A stretch of 37,698 nt of DNA from Clostridia bacterium (GCA_017521295.1 JAFXDF010000041.1:1-37698); one strand, 5' to 3'; positions 7,313-15,284 are shown, numbered from the stretch's first letter. The notes: generated by a model not told the origin, from the letters alone. Numbers and translations: made by a program.

Positions 7313-8578
7313 ATGAACAAGCAACTGCTGGAAACCGCCCGCGACGAAAAGGGCCGTTACCTCATCACCGCCCTGGTCAGTCCCGAAGATTTCTCGGTGG
7401 CTCTGGAGGCCGCCTATCAGCTGTGCAAGCCCCAGCTGGAGCTGGAGGGCACCCCCAAGGGCCAGGTCACCCGGGAACAGGCCGAGGAAGCCCTGGGCCA
7501 GGAGTTCTTCTATCCCCAGGCCGCCCAGCAGTGCTGTGCCCAGGCCCTGGAGGAGATCTGCGCCGAGGAAGGCTATGACGTGGTGGGCTATCCCGACATC
7601 ACCGCCTGCTCCACCGGCCCCGAGGGCCTCCGGTTCACCGCCGCCTACGATCCCTATCCCCAGGTGAAGCTGGGCGACTACCGCAAGATCAAGGTGCACA
7701 TTCCCATGCCCGAGGTGGAGGAGTCCGAGCTGGATCTCCTGCTGGAGGAATACGCCCGCCGTGCCGGCAAGGAATCCCCCCTGTACCGCCCCGCCCGGAA
7801 GGGCGACAGCGTGCGCCTGGACCTGGAGGGCACCATGGACAGCGGCGAGCCCATCCCCGGCGGCCACGCCGAGGACTACGTGCTGGTGCTGGGCAGCAAG
7901 ACCTTCCTGCCCCAGCTGGAAGAGGGCATCGAGGGCATCCGCACCGGCGAAAAGCGGGACGTCCACGTGACCTTCCCCAAGGATTACGCCGCCGAGCTGG
8001 CCGGCCGCTCGGGCACCTTCCACGTCACCGCCAAGCTGGTGTTTCAGCTGGATGCGCCCCAGGTCAACGAGGCCTTTGCCCAGGAGTATTTTGACTGCGA
8101 CCTGAAGACCCTCCGGGCCGGCGTCCGGGAGAGCGTCCTGCAGGACAAGCTGGACCGCCGCCGTGTCCAGGTGGAGGACCAGGTCCTCACCCAGGCCGCC
8201 GGTCAGATGGACTGTATGCTGCCCGAGAGCATGATCCAGAAGGAGATCGACCAGCTGACCCTGGAGTTCTGCAAGCGCCTGGACAGCCAGGGCAGCTCTC
8301 TGGAAAAGTATCTGGAGCAGATGCAGATGAGCGAGGCCGACTTTGACCAGACCGCCCGTTCCAGCGCCGTCCACCGCCTGCGCCGTGATGTGCTGCTCCG
8401 GGCCATCGCCAAGGCCGAGAACATCACCTTCACCCAGGAGGACCTGGACAAGACCGCCGAGTTTTTGGCCGGTCAGTACGGCGCCACCCTGGAGGCCGTG
8501 AAGGAAGGCCTCACCCGGGAGATGCTGGAGCGGGAAGCCCTGCGCCAGGCCGTGGTGGACCTCATCGTCGGCGCGTAA
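7313..8578 (+). CDS. tig: Divergent trigger-factor-like chaperone
   Basis: Trigger factor docks at the ribosome exit tunnel and shields nascent chains. The 421-residue protein has the three-part layout: an N-terminal domain (about 1-115), an FKBP-type peptidyl-prolyl isomerase domain (about 160-245, with KGDSVRLDLEGTMDSGEPI and GIEGIRTGEKRDVHVTFP), and a helical C-terminal chaperone domain. The docking signature GFRxGK is replaced by GTPKGQ at 46-51, though surrounding helices are recognisable. It may be a second, ribosome-independent paralogue or a tolerant variant. A possible extended -10 (TGTTATAAA, 7273-7281) and AAGGAG precede the ATG. A strong terminator follows. Not next to clpP/clpX as tig often is. 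Confidence 0.83.
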   Translation: MNKQLLETARDEKGRYLITALVSPEDFSVALEAAYQLCKPQLELEGTPKGQVTREQAEEALGQEFFYPQAAQQCCAQALEEICAEEGYDVVGYPDITACSTGPEGLRFTAAYDPYPQVKLGDYRKIKVHIPMPEVEESELDLLLEEYARRAGKESPLYRPARKGDSVRLDLEGTMDSGEPIPGGHAEDYVLVLGSKTFLPQLEEGIEGIRTGEKRDVHVTFPKDYAAELAGRSGTFHVTAKLVFQLDAPQVNEAFAQEYFDCDLKTLRAGVRESVLQDKLDRRRVQVEDQVLTQAAGQMDCMLPESMIQKEIDQLTLEFCKRLDSQGSSLEKYLEQMQMSEADFDQTARSSAVHRLRRDVLLRAIAKAENITFTQEDLDKTAEFLAGQYGATLEAVKEGLTREMLEREALRQAVVDLIVGA

Positions 8579-8590
8579 ACCAAAACAAAA

Positions 8591-8618
8591 AAGCACCCGA
8601 AAGGGTGCTTTTCTTTTT
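8591..8618 (+). terminator. Terminator of the trigger-factor gene
   Basis: A perfect 8-bp stem AAGCACCC / GGGTGCTT closed by a GAAA loop and followed by TTCTTTTT, 13 bases after the stop codon. Confidence 0.93.
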
Positions 8619-8630
8619 CCGGTGAGTCTT

Positions 8631-8707
8631 GTCATCCTGAGGAGCGAAGCGACGTGAGGATCTCAGGGTAAGCGCAACCTGAGATCCCTCGGCAAGCTCG
8701 GGATGAC
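8631..8707. repeat. Family A repeat, type 1
   Basis: Left arm GTCATCCTGAGGAGCGAAGC and right arm GAGATCCCTCGGCAAGCTCG ending in GGATGAC. An extra CGGGATGAC end follows at about 8720-8728. It lies between convergent genes, directly after the trigger-factor terminator. Confidence 0.87.
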
Positions 8708-8755
8708 AGGGTTTTCTGCTCGGGATGACAGAAAACTTTCGTCCCCGCCGGGGGT

Positions 8756-9532
8756 TTATCCCTCCGCCAGGGTTTTGATGTCCCGGCCCCATTCGCTGTA
8801 GAGCAGACACACCCGGCCGATGCCCGCCCGGCGGATGCGTCCCAGCTTTTCGGCGGCGGTGGAGAGGTCGTCAAACAGCACGAAGCGCACCGCCCCCTCC
8901 CGGCGGTAGGTGAAGTATTTGCAGCACAGGGCGCTGTCAAAAAAGCACTGGGCCCGGTGCTCCTCCACCAGTTGCTGAAAGGTGGCGGGGGAGAGGGCCT
9001 CCCCCTCCGGGTCCCCTGCGGGCATGGCAAAATCCCGGCAGGCGCGCACCAGGTCCAGACAGAGGTTTTCCCGGCCCCACCGGGCGCACAGGGCCTCCAA
9101 AAGGCTGTCAAAGCTGCCGCCGCTCACCGCCGCCGGGCAGATAATGACCGCCCCCGGCCCTGCCGCCGGGGCCAGCTCCTCGGGCATCCAGAGGGGCACC
9201 TGCAGCCGCCGCAGGGCGGCGCAGAGGGCCTCCAGCCGGGGCCAGTGCTCCCCCGGCACCGAAAGGTCCAGCACCGCACCCTCCAGCCCCCGGCGGGCAC
9301 ATTCGGCCTGGATGTCCCGGGCCACCCGGTCGGGCTGGCAGGTTTCCAGCCCCGGGGCCTCGTAAAGCCCCAGCAGGCCGCCCCGGCCCGGCGGACTGAT
9401 CCGGGCCCGCTGAAGGGCGCCGTTTTCCCCGATGCGGTAAAACAGCCCCAGACAGGGCAGTCCCAGACTTTGCGCCGCCCCCACATCCCGGGCGGTCACC
9501 GCGGCAAAGACTTTGGTTTTTTCCTGGTTCAT
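8756..9532 (-). CDS. Uncharacterised 258-residue protein
   Basis: I do not recognise this protein. It has no signal peptide or membrane segment. Its rhythm of short hydrophobic strands and amphipathic helices (CLGLFYRI, GAVLDLSV, VPLWMPEEL, GAVIICPAAVSGGSF, LCLDLVRAC, VRFVLFDD, RVCLLYSEWG) looks like an alpha/beta barrel, with a loose resemblance to catalytically inactive glycosidase-18-like proteins. It is cysteine-rich for a cytoplasmic protein. A ribosome site AGGGGTGAGG precedes the ATG. It is a lone minus-strand gene between plus-strand neighbours, divergent from yqeG. Confidence 0.7.
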   Translation of the reverse strand: MNQEKTKVFAAVTARDVGAAQSLGLPCLGLFYRIGENGALQRARISPPGRGGLLGLYEAPGLETCQPDRVARDIQAECARRGLEGAVLDLSVPGEHWPRLEALCAALRRLQVPLWMPEELAPAAGPGAVIICPAAVSGGSFDSLLEALCARWGRENLCLDLVRACRDFAMPAGDPEGEALSPATFQQLVEEHRAQCFFDSALCCKYFTYRREGAVRFVLFDDLSTAAEKLGRIRRAGIGRVCLLYSEWGRDIKTLAEG

Positions 9533-9543
9533 GGCCTCACCCC

Positions 9544-9573
9544 TTGTCAGTTTGGCAAAAAATGTGGTACAAT
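9544..9573 (+). promoter_or_regulatory. Promoter of yqeG
   Basis: TTGTCA, an 18-base spacer and TACAAT, with TGG before the -10 giving an extended -10. Transcription would start near 9580 and so include the family A hairpin at 9593-9663 in the leader. Confidence 0.7.
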
Positions 9574-9592
9574 ATCATAATTCAGGAAGGCT

Positions 9593-9663
9593 GTCATTCT
9601 GAGGCCTCCGGGCCGAAGAATCTCCCATCTCCGGCGGAGATTCTTCACTGCGTTCAGAATGAC
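9593..9663. repeat. Family A repeat, type 2, reversed, in the yqeG leader
   Basis: Left arm GTCATTCTGAGGCC...CCGAAGAATCTCC and right arm GGAGATTCTTCACTGCGTTC ending in AGAATGAC. The GGCC-bearing inner hairpin is on the left here, so this copy is inverted relative to those at 2660 and 26178. It sits between the yqeG promoter and its ribosome site. Confidence 0.86.
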
Positions 9664-9701
9664 ACCTCTGATGAGTATCCTATTCCCACAGGAGGGAACC
9701 T

Positions 9702-10193
9702 ATGCCTTTGCCCTTGCCTTACCCCAACCTGTTCCTGCCCGACGTGACGTGCATCACGCCGGAGCGTCTCCGCGCCCTGGGGGTGTCCGGCCTGCTGCTG
9801 GACATCGACGGCACTTTGATGCAGACCCGGGACGCCATGCCCCGGCAGGCCGTGCTGGACTGGATGCGGGAGCTGGAGCAGGAGGGGTTCATCCTCTATA
9901 TCCTGTCCAACAACAAGCACCACCACCGGGTGAAGGCCTTTGCCGAAAAAGTGGGCCTGCCCTGGCAGCATCTGGCAAAAAAGCCCGGGCTGGCGGGCTT
10001 CCGGGAAGCCGCCCAAAAGCTGGGCCTGCCCCCGGAACAGCTGGCCATGGTGGGGGACCAGACCTACACCGATATGCTGGGGGCCCGGCGGTTCGGCTGC
10101 AAGGGCATCCTGGTGGAGTCCACCGACACCTACCTGTGGTATTTTTGGCCCCGGCGGCTGCTGGAGCTGCCCTTCCGGAAAGAGAGACCGTAA
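9702..10193 (+). CDS. yqeG: YqeG-family HAD phosphatase
   Basis: A 163-residue HAD-superfamily IIIA phosphatase. The nucleophile motif is LLLDIDGTL (Asp-x-Asp, residues 32-34), motif II is ILSNN, the lysine is in LAKKPG, and the acidic motif is MVGDQTYTDMLGA, followed by YlwYfWPRRLLE. Length and order match YqeG of Bacillus and clostridia, whose physiological substrate is uncertain. GGAGGG stands five bases before the ATG. nfo starts three bases after the stop, so the two form an operon. The leader contains a family A hairpin. Confidence 0.92.
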   Translation: MPLPLPYPNLFLPDVTCITPERLRALGVSGLLLDIDGTLMQTRDAMPRQAVLDWMRELEQEGFILYILSNNKHHHRVKAFAEKVGLPWQHLAKKPGLAGFREAAQKLGLPPEQLAMVGDQTYTDMLGARRFGCKGILVESTDTYLWYFWPRRLLELPFRKERP

Positions 10194-10195
10194 CC

Positions 10196-11056
10196 ATGGA
10201 ACAGAGAGCATTATTTGGCCCTGCGGGCAACAGCGACAGCTTTACCAAAGCATACAAAGGCAGCGTCCACGCCCCCAAGTGGCTGAAAGAACTGGGGCTG
10301 GACTGTTATGAATACCAGTGCGGCCGTGGGGTCAACATCGGCGAGGACACCGCCCGGGCCATCGGAGAGGCCGCCCGGGAGCAGGGCATCCGCATGTCCC
10401 TCCACGCCCCCTACTACATCAATCTGTCGGGGGACAGCCGGGAGCGCGTGGAGAAAAACTGCGAATACATCGTCAAGTCGGCCCGGGCCTGCCACTGGCT
10501 GGGGGGCGACCGCATCGTGGTCCACTGCGGCGGCCTGTCGGGCATGGAGCGGCAGGTGGCCCTGGAGCACACCCTGCTCAACCTGCGGGAGGCTCTGAAG
10601 GCCCTGGAAAGTGAGGGGTTGGACCATGTCCGTATGTGCATCGAGACCATGGGCAAGGTCAACGTCCTGGGGGACCAGGAGGAGGTCTGCACCATCTGTC
10701 AGATGGATGATCGGCTGCTGCCCTGTATCGACTTCGGCCACCTCAACGCCCGGAGCCAGGGCGGCATGTACACCGAAGAGGATTTTGCCGCCCTGCTGGA
10801 CCTGCTGGAAAACCGGCTGGGGCAGGAGCGGGCAAAGCACTTCCACGCCCATTTCAGCAAGATCCAGTACGGAAAGGGCGGCGAGATCAAGCATCTGACC
10901 TTTGCCGACACCGAATACGGCCCGGAGTTTGCGCCCCTGGCCCGGCTGCTGGCCCGGCGGGAGCTGAGCCCCCGCATCATCTGCGAGTCGGCAGGCACTC
11001 AGGCCGAGGACGCCGTCCTCATGAAAAAGATGTACGAGGCGAGCCTCGTGCGATAA
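10196..11056 (+). CDS. nfo: Endonuclease IV-type AP endonuclease
   Basis: Endonuclease IV cuts DNA 5' to abasic sites with a three-zinc TIM barrel. I chose the ATG at 10196 (286 residues), three bases after the yqeG stop; the same frame stays open far upstream through yqeG but that is not coding. All metal-ligand strands are seen: LHAPYYINL, IVVHCGG, MCIETMGK, CIDFGHLNAR, HFHAHFSKI and ICESAG. The length is normal for Nfo. The family also contains sugar-phosphate isomerase-like members, but this motif set favours the nuclease. A family B repeat follows 11 bases after the stop. Confidence 0.9.
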   Translation: MEQRALFGPAGNSDSFTKAYKGSVHAPKWLKELGLDCYEYQCGRGVNIGEDTARAIGEAAREQGIRMSLHAPYYINLSGDSRERVEKNCEYIVKSARACHWLGGDRIVVHCGGLSGMERQVALEHTLLNLREALKALESEGLDHVRMCIETMGKVNVLGDQEEVCTICQMDDRLLPCIDFGHLNARSQGGMYTEEDFAALLDLLENRLGQERAKHFHAHFSKIQYGKGGEIKHLTFADTEYGPEFAPLARLLARRELSPRIICESAGTQAEDAVLMKKMYEASLVR

Positions 11057-11067
11057 AGGCCGAAGGA

Positions 11068-11260
11068 TTCCAACCCTGCGGGGTCGGGGTGGCGGGTGTG
11101 ACTTTCCACCGCGGGAAAGTCACCAAAGCGCGCCGGGGGGTTCCGAATCCCCATCTCGGCCTAAGAGCCGCCTGCGGCGGTTGGCCTCGAAACAGCGCTG
11201 CGGCGCTAGCCTCACCCCTAACGGCTCCTCAAGCGCCGGAGGGCTATCCTTTCGGGAAGC
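11068..11260 (+). repeat. Family B modular repeat, copy 3 (rearranged)
   Basis: Starts with CCAACCC-TGCG-GGGTCGG and the GTGACTTTCC...GGGAAAGTCAC hairpin. Instead of the normal order it continues with a diverged module 5a in inverted orientation (CATCTCGGCCTAAGAGCCG), then a piece of module 3b (CTCCTCAAGCGCCGGAGGGC). The 3' hairpin common to the other copies is missing. This copy is internally rearranged. Confidence 0.75.
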
Positions 11261-11320
11261 TTTGTAGGGGCCGATGCCCACATCGGCCCGTTTCGCCGGG
11301 CGTAGGCGCCCGCATCCCTC
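11261..11320. repeat. Repeat C, hairpin element
   Basis: GTAGGGGCCGATGCCCACAT followed by CGGCCCG, then a CGGGCG...CGCCCG hairpin. Elements of this look, with a short hairpin around a CCGATG...CATCGG core, are common between genes in clostridial genomes. Here it directly abuts the broken end of repeat B copy 3 and takes up most of the space before the M24 peptidase gene. Confidence 0.6.
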
Positions 11321-11390
11321 TTCGCGAGCAAGGTGCGTATATCCACCCTCGTAACGACAAAACAATTTTTACCATACAGGAGGTCAACCT

Positions 11391-12464
11391 ATGGAACGAC
11401 TGAACAAACTTGCCGCCATGGCAAAAGCCAACGCCTGCGGCGGCGTCCTCATCACCGAGGCCGAAAACCTCTGCTACGCCACCGGCTTTGTGGGCCTGGA
11501 GGGCATGGTGCTGGTCACCGCCGACGGCAAGGGCTACTGCTTCACCGACTCCCGCTACATCGAGGCCGCCGAAAAGGCCGTCAGCCCCTGGGGCTACCAG
11601 GTCATCCAGCCCGATGTTTCCTATCCCCAGTGCGCCCTGCAGGTCTGCCGTGAAAACGGCATCGACAGCCTGCTCTTCGAGGACCAGGATATGACCGTGG
11701 CCACCCACGCCCGGTTCGAAGCCGCCCTGGAGGGCGTCAAGCTCATTCCCGCCGGCGAGGCCTTCTCCGAGACCCGCGAGGTCAAGGAAGAGATCGAGGT
11801 GGAGCGCATCGTGGCCGCCCAGCGCATCGCAGAAAAGGCCCTGGAGGAGATCCTGCCCCTCATCAAGCCCGGCGCCGTGGAGCGGGAAGTGGCCGCCGAG
11901 CTGGACTACCGCATGGCCCGTCTGGGAAGCACCGGCGTGTCCTTCCAGACCATCTTTGTGTCGGGCGCCAAGAGCAGTCTGCCCCACGGCACCCCCGGCG
12001 ACAAGAAGATCGAGGCCGGCGACTTTGTCACCATCGACTTCGGCGCCATGGTGGGCGGCTATCACAGCGACATGACCCGTACCTTTGCCGTGGGCTTCGC
12101 CACCGACGAGATGAAGAAGGTCTACGACACCGTCCTCCGGGCCCAGCTGGCCGGCATCGAGGCCCTTGCCGAGGGCGTTCCCGGCTCTCAGGTGGACAAG
12201 GCCGCCCGCGATATCATCGAGGCCGCCGGCTACGGCAGGTATTTCGGCCACGGTCTGGGCCACAGCCTGGGCCTCAACATCCACGAAAATCCCCGGGCCG
12301 CCAAGACCTATCACCGCCCCTTCGTGCAGGGCAACATCATCACCATCGAGCCCGGCATCTATCTCCCCGGCAAATTCGGCGTCAGAATCGAGGATATGGT
12401 CTATCTGGCCGCAGACGGTAAGCGAAATCTTACCCTGGCTCCCAAGGAATTGCAGATTCTGTAA
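11391..12464 (+). CDS. M24 family metallopeptidase (Xaa-Pro peptidase type)
   Basis: A 357-residue two-domain enzyme that removes N-terminal residues ahead of proline or splits Xaa-Pro dipeptides. The N-terminal creatinase-like domain covers about residues 1-125. The pita-bread catalytic domain follows with the metal ligands of the M24 fold: IDFGAMVGGYHSDMTRTFAV (two Asp), GHGLGHSLGLNIHE (His), ITIEPGIYLPG (Glu) and GVRIEDM (Glu). AGGAGGT precedes the ATG. It lies directly before efp, as pepP/pepQ-like genes commonly do in Firmicutes. Whether it is an aminopeptidase or a prolidase cannot be decided here. Confidence 0.93.
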   Translation: MERLNKLAAMAKANACGGVLITEAENLCYATGFVGLEGMVLVTADGKGYCFTDSRYIEAAEKAVSPWGYQVIQPDVSYPQCALQVCRENGIDSLLFEDQDMTVATHARFEAALEGVKLIPAGEAFSETREVKEEIEVERIVAAQRIAEKALEEILPLIKPGAVEREVAAELDYRMARLGSTGVSFQTIFVSGAKSSLPHGTPGDKKIEAGDFVTIDFGAMVGGYHSDMTRTFAVGFATDEMKKVYDTVLRAQLAGIEALAEGVPGSQVDKAARDIIEAAGYGRYFGHGLGHSLGLNIHENPRAAKTYHRPFVQGNIITIEPGIYLPGKFGVRIEDMVYLAADGKRNLTLAPKELQIL

Positions 12465-12492
12465 GGAATTCCTTGCAATTTTCCATATTATC

Positions 12493-12521
12493 GTGTAAAC
12501 TACCCTTGATAAGCATATAAT
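12493..12521 (+). promoter_or_regulatory. Possible efp promoter
   Basis: A perfect TATAAT stands at 12516-12521, but the -35 region (GTGTAA) is poor. An alternative is TTGCAA-N17-TAAACT at 12473-12501. The AT-rich gap between the M24 peptidase gene and efp suggests that efp has its own promoter. Confidence 0.4.
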
Positions 12522-12545
12522 AAAATTTTAGGAGGCCTATATACT

Positions 12546-13109
12546 ATGATCACTGCAGGCGATTTCAGAAACGGCAAAACTTTTGAAATGGACGGCCAGG
12601 TGTTCCAGGTCGTGGAATTCCAGCACGTCAAGCCCGGTAAGGGCGCCGCTTTCGTCCGTACCAAGTACAAGAACGTCATCACCGGCGCTGTCGTTGAGCG
12701 TTCCTTCAACCCCACCGATAAGTTCGAGGAGGCTGTCATCGAGCGCCGTACCATGCAGTACCTGTACGCCGATGAGAACCTGTATTACTTCATGGACATG
12801 GAGACCTACGAGCAGGAGCCCATCAACGAGGATAAGCTGGGCGACGCTTTCAAGTTCGTGAAGGAAAACATGGAGTGCAAGGTCCTGTCCTTCAAGGGCA
12901 GCGTCTTCGGCGTGGAGCCCCCCATGTTCGTTGACCTGGAAGTCACCGCCACCGAGCCCGGCGTCCGCGGCGATACCGCCACCAACGTCACCAAGCCCGC
13001 CACTCTGGAGACCGGCGCTGTTGTCCGTGTCCCCCTGTTCATCAACGAGGGCGAGAAGATCCAGATCGACACCCGTACCGGCGAATATCTGGGCCGCTCC
13101 AAGGAGTAA
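12546..13109 (+). CDS. efp: Elongation factor P
   Basis: EF-P binds the ribosome between the P and E sites and relieves stalling at polyproline stretches. The 187-residue protein has the normal three OB-like domains and the domain I loop [14 protein letters not shown] with Lys32 at its tip, the residue modified in many species. Its end, [14 protein letters not shown], is typical. GGAGG precedes the ATG. Third-position usage is more mixed than in its neighbours, as expected for a highly expressed gene. It follows an M24 peptidase gene, a common Firmicute order. A dense set of five hairpins lies after the stop. Confidence 0.97.
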   Translation: MITAGDFRNGKTFEMDGQVFQVVEFQHVKPGKGAAFVRTKYKNVITGAVVERSFNPTDKFEEAVIERRTMQYLYADENLYYFMDMETYEQEPINEDKLGDAFKFVKENMECKVLSFKGSVFGVEPPMFVDLEVTATEPGVRGDTATNVTKPATLETGAVVRVPLFINEGEKIQIDTRTGEYLGRSKE

Positions 13110-13119
13110 GATGTCTGTC

Positions 13120-13280
13120 AAACGAACCGCTTCGCTGGGTTCGTTTCGACAATTTGGCCCCGGCTTGCCAGCCGGTTTCACCGATTTTTTGCGAAAAATC
13201 GGCGGGTCACGGTGTTTTTCCCCGGCGCATGTCCGTGGAAAAACATCTCATAGAAAAGTCTGCACTGCGTGCTGACTTTT
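13120..13280. repeat. Chain of five hairpins between efp and the zinc-ribbon gene
   Basis: Five separate inverted repeats in 160 bases: AACGAACC/GGTTCGTT (13121-13145), CCGGCT/AGCCGG (13160-13175), CCGATTTTT/AAAAATCGG (13181-13202), GGTGTTTTTCC/GGAAAAACATC with one G-T pair (13211-13247), and AAAAGTC/GACTTTT enclosing GCAC/GTGC (13254-13280). None has a clear T tract, so these are not simple terminators. An open frame crosses the region but has the feel of noncoding DNA. Confidence 0.8.
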
Positions 13281-13332
13281 GCAACGGTTTACCCACTTTT
13301 TTCACCTCAAACGAGGAAAGGAGATTTTGATT

Positions 13333-13854
13333 ATGACCATTACCGAGAAAACCGCTTATCTGAAGGGTCTGCTGGAAGGCATGGCCATCGACCAGGCTAC
13401 CAACGAGGGCAAGCTGCTGGCCGCCATCATCGACACGCTGGATGACATCGCTCTGGCTGTTGCCGATCTGGACGACGAGGTGGGCGCCATCAACGACGAG
13501 ATGGACATGATGGAAGAATCTCTGGATGCCATCGACGAAGCTCTGGACGACGTGGAAGACGCTCTGGATGCCATTGACGAGGATCTGGACGACATGGACG
13601 ACGAGCTGGAAGAGATCTTCGAGATCCTGGAACTGGACGACGAAGACGACTACGAGGACGAAGACGACGAGGACGAGGACGACGAAGAGCTGGAGGATGA
13701 GGATCTGTACCAGCTGGTCTGCCCCACCTGTGAAGAGGAGATCATCGTGGACGAGGACGTGCTGGCCAAGGGCAGCATGAAGTGCCCCGCCTGCGGCGAG
13801 GACCTGGAGTTCGATCTGTCCGAGCTGGTGGACGAAGTCGAGGACGAAGAATAA
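13333..13854 (+). CDS. Acidic protein with CD1247-like N-terminal domain and zinc ribbon
   Basis: A 173-residue protein starting at the ATG at 13333, nine bases after GGAAAGGAG. Codons upstream belong to the hairpin region. The N-terminal 40 residues (MTITEKTAYLKGLLEGMAI, then NEGKLLAAIIDTLDD) match a domain found at the start of short clostridial proteins called CD1247-like. An extremely Asp/Glu-rich helical stretch follows (about 45-130), then a C-terminal zinc ribbon with two CxxC pairs, CPTC and CPAC. It likely binds zinc; its role is unknown. The acidic helix could be a coiled coil or a nucleic-acid mimic, which is inference. Confidence 0.85.
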   Translation: MTITEKTAYLKGLLEGMAIDQATNEGKLLAAIIDTLDDIALAVADLDDEVGAINDEMDMMEESLDAIDEALDDVEDALDAIDEDLDDMDDELEEIFEILELDDEDDYEDEDDEDEDDEELEDEDLYQLVCPTCEEEIIVDEDVLAKGSMKCPACGEDLEFDLSELVDEVEDEE

Positions 13855-13869
13855 GTTTCTGCATCCTGC

Positions 13870-13897
13870 GGGGGCCACGGACAGTGGCCCCCGTTTT
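13870..13897 (+). terminator. Terminator after the zinc-ribbon gene
   Basis: A 9-bp stem GGGGGCCAC / GTGGCCCCC with a five-base loop, followed by GTTTT, 15 bases after the stop codon. Confidence 0.85.
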
Positions 13898-13920
13898 CAC
13901 TTTCCCCCACGGGGGACGGT

Positions 13921-14210
13921 CTTTCAACCCCACCTTTCTTTTGAAAAAGAAAGGTGCCGTTGACGGTACCAAAGAAAACCTTGCGGGGGACCGGTCCCCC
14001 TGCGCCCCCCGACCGCTACTCAGGGGGTCTGCGGACCCCCTGGGCGCTCCGCCAAACCCCCGGGGACGAGGGTTCTTATCGAAAGGGAAGCCCTCCGGCG
14101 CTTGAGGAGTCGCCAGGGGTCCGGGGCGCATCGAAACGCCCCGGCGCGCTTTGGTGACTTTCCCGCGATGGAAAGTCACACCCGTCCCTCTCCGCGCCCG
14201 CAGGCGCGAA
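13921..14210 (-). repeat. Family B modular repeat, copy 4 (reversed)
   Basis: Reverse orientation: the CACCTTTCTT...AAGAAAGGTG stem comes first on the plus strand, then module 5b (GGGGGACCGGTCCCCC, AGGGGGTC-TGCG-GACCCCCT), the conserved GGGCGCTCCGCC core, and module 3b (GGGGCG...CGCCCC). The GTGACTTTCC/GGAAAGTCAC hairpin and CGCGCC-TGCG-GGCGCG (read on the minus strand) close it. It fills the gap before mnmA. Confidence 0.85.
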
Positions 14211-14243
14211 ATCCGTTTGAATCTTCCTTAGGAGGTTTTTCCT

Positions 14244-15284
14244 ATGCCCAAAGCCTATATCGCCATGTCCGGCGGCGTGGACAGCTCGGTTGCTGCCCTG
14301 CTGATGAAGCGGGCCGGCCACGACATCACCGGCGTCACCCTGCGCCTCCACGACCTCCAGGGCTGCGGCAGCGCCGACGACGCCCAGGAGGCCGCCTCGG
14401 TCTGTGCCCAGCTGGGGGTGCCCCATACCATCTGGGACGGCCGGCCCCGGTTCCGGGCCAGCGTCATGGACCATTTCGCCCACAGCTATCTCCAGGGCCG
14501 CACCCCCAACCCCTGCATCAACTGTAACCGCTATCTCAAGTTCGGTATGCTGCTGGACAAGGCCCTCTCCGAGGGGGCCGATCTGGTGGTCACCGGCCAC
14601 TATGCCCGCATCGAGCGGGGTGAAAACGGCCGCTGGCTGCTGAAGAAGGGCCTCTCCGAGCAGAAAGACCAGAGCTATGTGCTCTATAATCTGACCCAGC
14701 ACCAGCTCTCCCACATGTTCCTGCCCCTGGGCAAGTACACCAAGGAGGAGATCCGGGACATGGCCCGGCAGGCCGGCTTTGCCAACGCCGACAAGCCCGA
14801 CAGCCAGGACATCTGCTTTGTCCCCGACGGGGCCTACGCCCGGTTCATCTGGGACCACACCGGCCACAGCCCCGAGCCCGGCGATTTCATCGACATGGAC
14901 GGCTGCATCCTGGGCCGTCACGGGGGCATCGAGTGCTACACCATCGGCCAGCGCAAGGGCATCGGCATCTCCGGCCGGCACCCCTATTATGTGGTGGCCA
15001 AAAACGCCGACCGCAACACCGTCATGCTGGGGGAGGACGAGGACCTCTACCGGGACGAGCTGTACGCCGACGACCTCAACTGGATCGCCTTTGAAAATCT
15101 GAAGGAGCCCATCCGCTGCGCCGCCCGCACCCGCTATCACCAGCCCGAGACCCCCTGCACGGTGTACCCCCAGGGCGACCGGGTCCGGGTGAAGTTCGAC
15201 AAGCCCATCCGGGCCATCACCGCCGGACAGGCCGTGGTGTTTTACAACGGCAACACCGTACTGGGAGGAGGCTGCATCCTGTGA
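14244..15284 (+). CDS. mnmA: tRNA-specific 2-thiouridylase MnmA
   Basis: MnmA adds sulfur to U34 of Lys, Glu and Gln tRNAs, using ATP and sulfur relayed from a cysteine desulfurase. The 346-residue protein begins with the PP-loop AMSGGVDSSVAALLMK and keeps both catalytic cysteines in context: NPCINCNRYLKF and DSQDICFVPDG. GRHGGIECYTIGQRKGIGI and the C-terminal barrel follow. GGAGG lies nine bases before the ATG. The stop overlaps the GTG of tcdA (GTGA), so mnmA, tcdA and phzF form one translationally coupled operon with two tRNA-modification genes at its head. Confidence 0.96.
   Translation: MPKAYIAMSGGVDSSVAALLMKRAGHDITGVTLRLHDLQGCGSADDAQEAASVCAQLGVPHTIWDGRPRFRASVMDHFAHSYLQGRTPNPCINCNRYLKFGMLLDKALSEGADLVVTGHYARIERGENGRWLLKKGLSEQKDQSYVLYNLTQHQLSHMFLPLGKYTKEEIRDMARQAGFANADKPDSQDICFVPDGAYARFIWDHTGHSPEPGDFIDMDGCILGRHGGIECYTIGQRKGIGISGRHPYYVVAKNADRNTVMLGEDEDLYRDELYADDLNWIAFENLKEPIRCAARTRYHQPETPCTVYPQGDRVRVKFDKPIRAITAGQAVVFYNGNTVLGGGCIL

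Noticed and set aside
9659..10195. Upstream extension of the nfo frame through yqeG
   Set aside because: The frame is open but out of phase with yqeG, and its translation is low-complexity. Endonuclease IV homology starts at the ATG at 10196, three bases after the yqeG stop.
12440..12485. Terminator after the M24 peptidase gene
   Set aside because: AAGGAATTCCTT is a short palindrome followed by GCAATTTTCC, but the stem is weak and has almost no loop, so it is too uncertain to list.
13110..13275. Small open frame after efp (MSVKRTASLGSF...)
   Set aside because: It runs through the five-hairpin region, has no ribosome site of its own apart from the end of efp, and reads like translated palindromes.
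13742..14179. Open frames across family B repeats with recurring peptides such as FHRGKVTKARRG
   Set aside because: The same peptide appears wherever the repeat occurs, in several frames and both orientations. It reflects repeat DNA, not a protein family.
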